Shown here one piece after another: positions 61,816 to 64,000 of a stretch of 64,000 bases of DNA. This stretch comes from Solea solea (Eukaryota > Chordata > Actinopteri > Pleuronectiformes > Soleidae): the NCBI RefSeq assembly GCF_958295425.1, contig NC_081154.1, forward strand, positions 8,854,341 to 8,918,340, given 5' to 3'. How positions within the stretch are numbered: the stretch's first letter is position 1; each line of letters opens with the position of its first letter. Below the pieces are notes generated by a model that saw only the letters and a program-made list of their open reading frames with translations, was not told where the DNA came from and searched no databases. Position numbers and translations under genes: made by a program.

Positions 61816-64000
61816 TTCCAATTCTGGGGCCAAGCCAAAACTAACTGGGTTTACCACTCATACAAGAAGAGAATGAGAAGAGAGACTAAGAAAAATCTGT
61901 TTTATATCCAATGTCGAGCAGTAGTTCATACTGGGCACTTGTACAGGACGGGTGAAAATGCACCCCTCAGAAGAACCTGCACAGTGGAACCTGTAGCAGG
62001 AATCATGGGGGACTGTCACAGACGGCGAAGCGTGGCTGCTTCAAGCAGCGCCGGTGAGAGAGGGAAGAAATGGAGCACCACCTCGGGGGCACAATGGGCA
62101 GAGTTTGGTCTGACTCTCAGAAGAAGAATCCACCTCCTTAAAGCACTTCACCACTTCCAGAGATCCATCCCCTGCCCTGGCTTACCCATCCTTACTCTAG
62201 CCCATGACAGTGCTCCTTGTGGAGCCTTGTTCTGTTGAATTGCACCCCCACCTTTATGAAAGCCCCCCACCTAGCCTGGCTGGTGGAATTTTTGCACTAC
62301 TGCGTCCTCCCTCATAAACCCCCTTCCCCATTGAAATTAAACCATTTAAACCATTGTCCCATGTTGGATTACACAATTTAATTAAATTCCCCCCTCGCCC
62401 TAAATGGGGCATGCTGACCTGCTCTGTGTAACAGAGACTGGCAGTTGCAGTGGGCTCAGTCCCAAACCTGTCTTGTTGTCAGTATTAGACCAACAGCACA
62501 CGACCGTCACCCCTAACCCAACCAGGGAAGGAGATCCCTGTGTCGAGGAGATGGGAAAGCTGTTTAGCTTTTTACCAATTCTCTCTGTAGAGCTCATCTT
62601 CTTATCATCGTCCTTCAGGTAGAGTCAGTCCAGTGGCTTGTCAAATTTGGAGCCCTCCTTCAGACAGATCCCTCTTCAATGTCAACCTCTCTCCCCCTCC
62701 CTCCCTCTTTCCCCAAGCACCCGAGCTATCTTACCCCCTCACCTCTAGGTGGGTTGTCCCTAGTTTGACCCTGAATCATTGAAACCAAATTGGGATCCAG
62801 GCCTCTCCCTTGTGAGACAAGGCTGGCCATAATTGCCCTTAAGAGTGGCGCCACCGAATGAATGTGAAAGGCAAAGCAGCAGCGAAACCTCAACAAGAGA
62901 CTTGAGCGCGAGAATGTGAGGATGTAAGAGAAGAAGAAGACGCGGGACGGGAGACAAAAAAAAAAAAAAAAAAAGCTGAGGGTCTCTACCCTCACTGCCA
63001 TCACTGACAATGGGGGTGAGCGAGGGTGACGTGGACGGTTGTAGAGACAATTTTAACAAACACTGGGAAGAAGGAGGCGGCAGTACGGTCTCCCCTTCAC
63101 TTCCAACAACAGCCCCACGTGAGCCCCCCGCTCCTATGTCAGCTGGGAACGCCAAATGTCCCCCTGCAGCTCCCTCAGAAAGGATAACCTCCAACGTTCA
63201 TACGGTGAGGATCAGGAAGCAATCCATTCCAGAGATTCAAGGTTTGGAATTCCAAGCCGCCTTGGTTAAAAGAACTTGAAAAGCAGGAGGAAGAAAAAAA
63301 AAGAGAAACATTGACATCCTTTCTTCTTGTGAGCTGACTGGGTATGTGTGTGACAGTAGGGGTTATAATGCTGCTTTAGAGTGAGAAAAAAAAGGTATAT
63401 GAAATGATTATAAATCCATAAAAGAGATGACTTTGAAAAAAGAGACTCCTGAATACAAATTACTGGGGATTTTTCTTTTTATCATTTTCTTATTTTATTT
63501 TTTTTTTTCTGTTGTTTTTTTGACGCTTAAACTGCTCTGTGTAAAAGAGGGAAAAAAGAGCTGTCGTCACTTTTTGACCATGCGTGCAGTGTAGTAATAG
63601 AGAATATTTCACTTCTTTTTTCACATCTATAGTTTGTGTTGAGAAGCCAACTGATCTGTTTTGTCTGTGTGTGTCTGTCCAGTTGTCCGTCCCCTCTTAT
63701 CAGGAGGAATTTTCAACCAACAACAAAACAGGAATTTCTTCTTCTTCTTCTTTTTACATGTTTGTTTTTTTATGAAATACAACTTTGGAGAAAAAAAAAA
63801 CACAAACAGGAAGAAAAAAAATGCAACAGGAACTGAAAATACGAAAAAAAAAAAAAAAGTAAAACTCAACAATCTTGTCATACCTCACTCAACACAAAAC
63901 TCAAAGGAACTTGGGAGGAGTCATATTCAGCAGGCACATGTGAAAGTTCAGTGATGCATATATAAAGATTTAAAAAAAAAACAGAACAAAACAAATGTAT
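61816..64000. other. downstream region: distal 3' UTR or intergenic
   Basis: This 2.2-kb stretch contains a fairly GC-rich, non-repetitive part (about 61900-63290) and then T- and A-rich runs (poly-A at 62956-62974 and near 63844). No ORF on either strand resembles a known protein; the longest, 164 codons at 61744-62238, begins in A-rich sequence before the poly-A signal. In mammals the THRA 3' end overlaps the Rev-erb-alpha gene (NR1D1) on the other strand; I saw no receptor-like sequence on the minus strand here. A long thra 3' UTR is the simplest reading. Confidence 0.45.

Noticed and set aside
61744..62238. 164-codon + strand ORF after the thra stop
   Set aside because: It begins in A-rich sequence and spans the AATAAA pair; composition is that of a 3' UTR and no domain is visible.

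Overview
The window is a stretch of vertebrate nuclear DNA, almost certainly from a ray-finned (teleost) fish. It is AT-leaning and intron-rich, full of microsatellites, and carries fish-type interspersed repeats. It holds one protein-coding gene that I can support, on the + strand: thyroid hormone receptor alpha (thra; the fish paralogue, thraa or thrab, cannot be settled from sequence alone). Eight coding exons join in phase with consensus GT/AG borders into a 409-residue receptor: 34863-34918, 42600-42661, 46991-47091, 48364-48511, 49129-49334, 55960-56106, 57995-58253 and 59065-59315. It has a short A/B domain, a two-zinc-finger DNA-binding domain, a hinge, and a complete ligand-binding domain ending in the AF-2 helix. 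Every hormone-contact residue I could index against human TR-alpha1 is present.

Layout. 1-34560 is upstream of the first coding exon and is probably a large 5' intron. One candidate 79-bp non-coding exon with good splice sites lies at 1180-1258. The first coding exon is spliced on at 34561 and carries about 300 bases of 5' UTR with three upstream ORFs, the last of which stops immediately before the receptor start codon. 34919-59064 holds seven introns of about 0.6 to 7.7 kb. 59316 onward is 3' UTR, with a tandem AATAAA at 61791-61800; where transcription ends is not certain, and the remaining 2 kb contains no recognisable gene.

Non-coding content. The clearest mobile element is a 352-bp hAT-type MITE at 9163-9514 with an exact 8-bp target duplication. 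There are also tRNA-like SINE fragments (17590-17800, 36330-36530), a short inverted-repeat element (27943-28062), two related copies of an unnamed repeat (about 7013-7430 and 31510-32040), a (CTG)20 tract, and many dinucleotide repeats. Candidate regulatory sites that I could read directly include a full-consensus CTCF core (37990), three RFX-type palindromes (23558, 25532, 51203), a ROR/Rev-erb element fused to a DR1 (28470), a second DR1 (44440), and a CpG-dense block with an ISRE (16510-16660).

I found no novel multi-gene system. The most interesting points are the uORF arrangement at the thra start, the unusually long open reading into intron 5, the intronic RFX, CTCF and RORE/DR1 sites, and a 39-codon coding-like ORF in intron 6.
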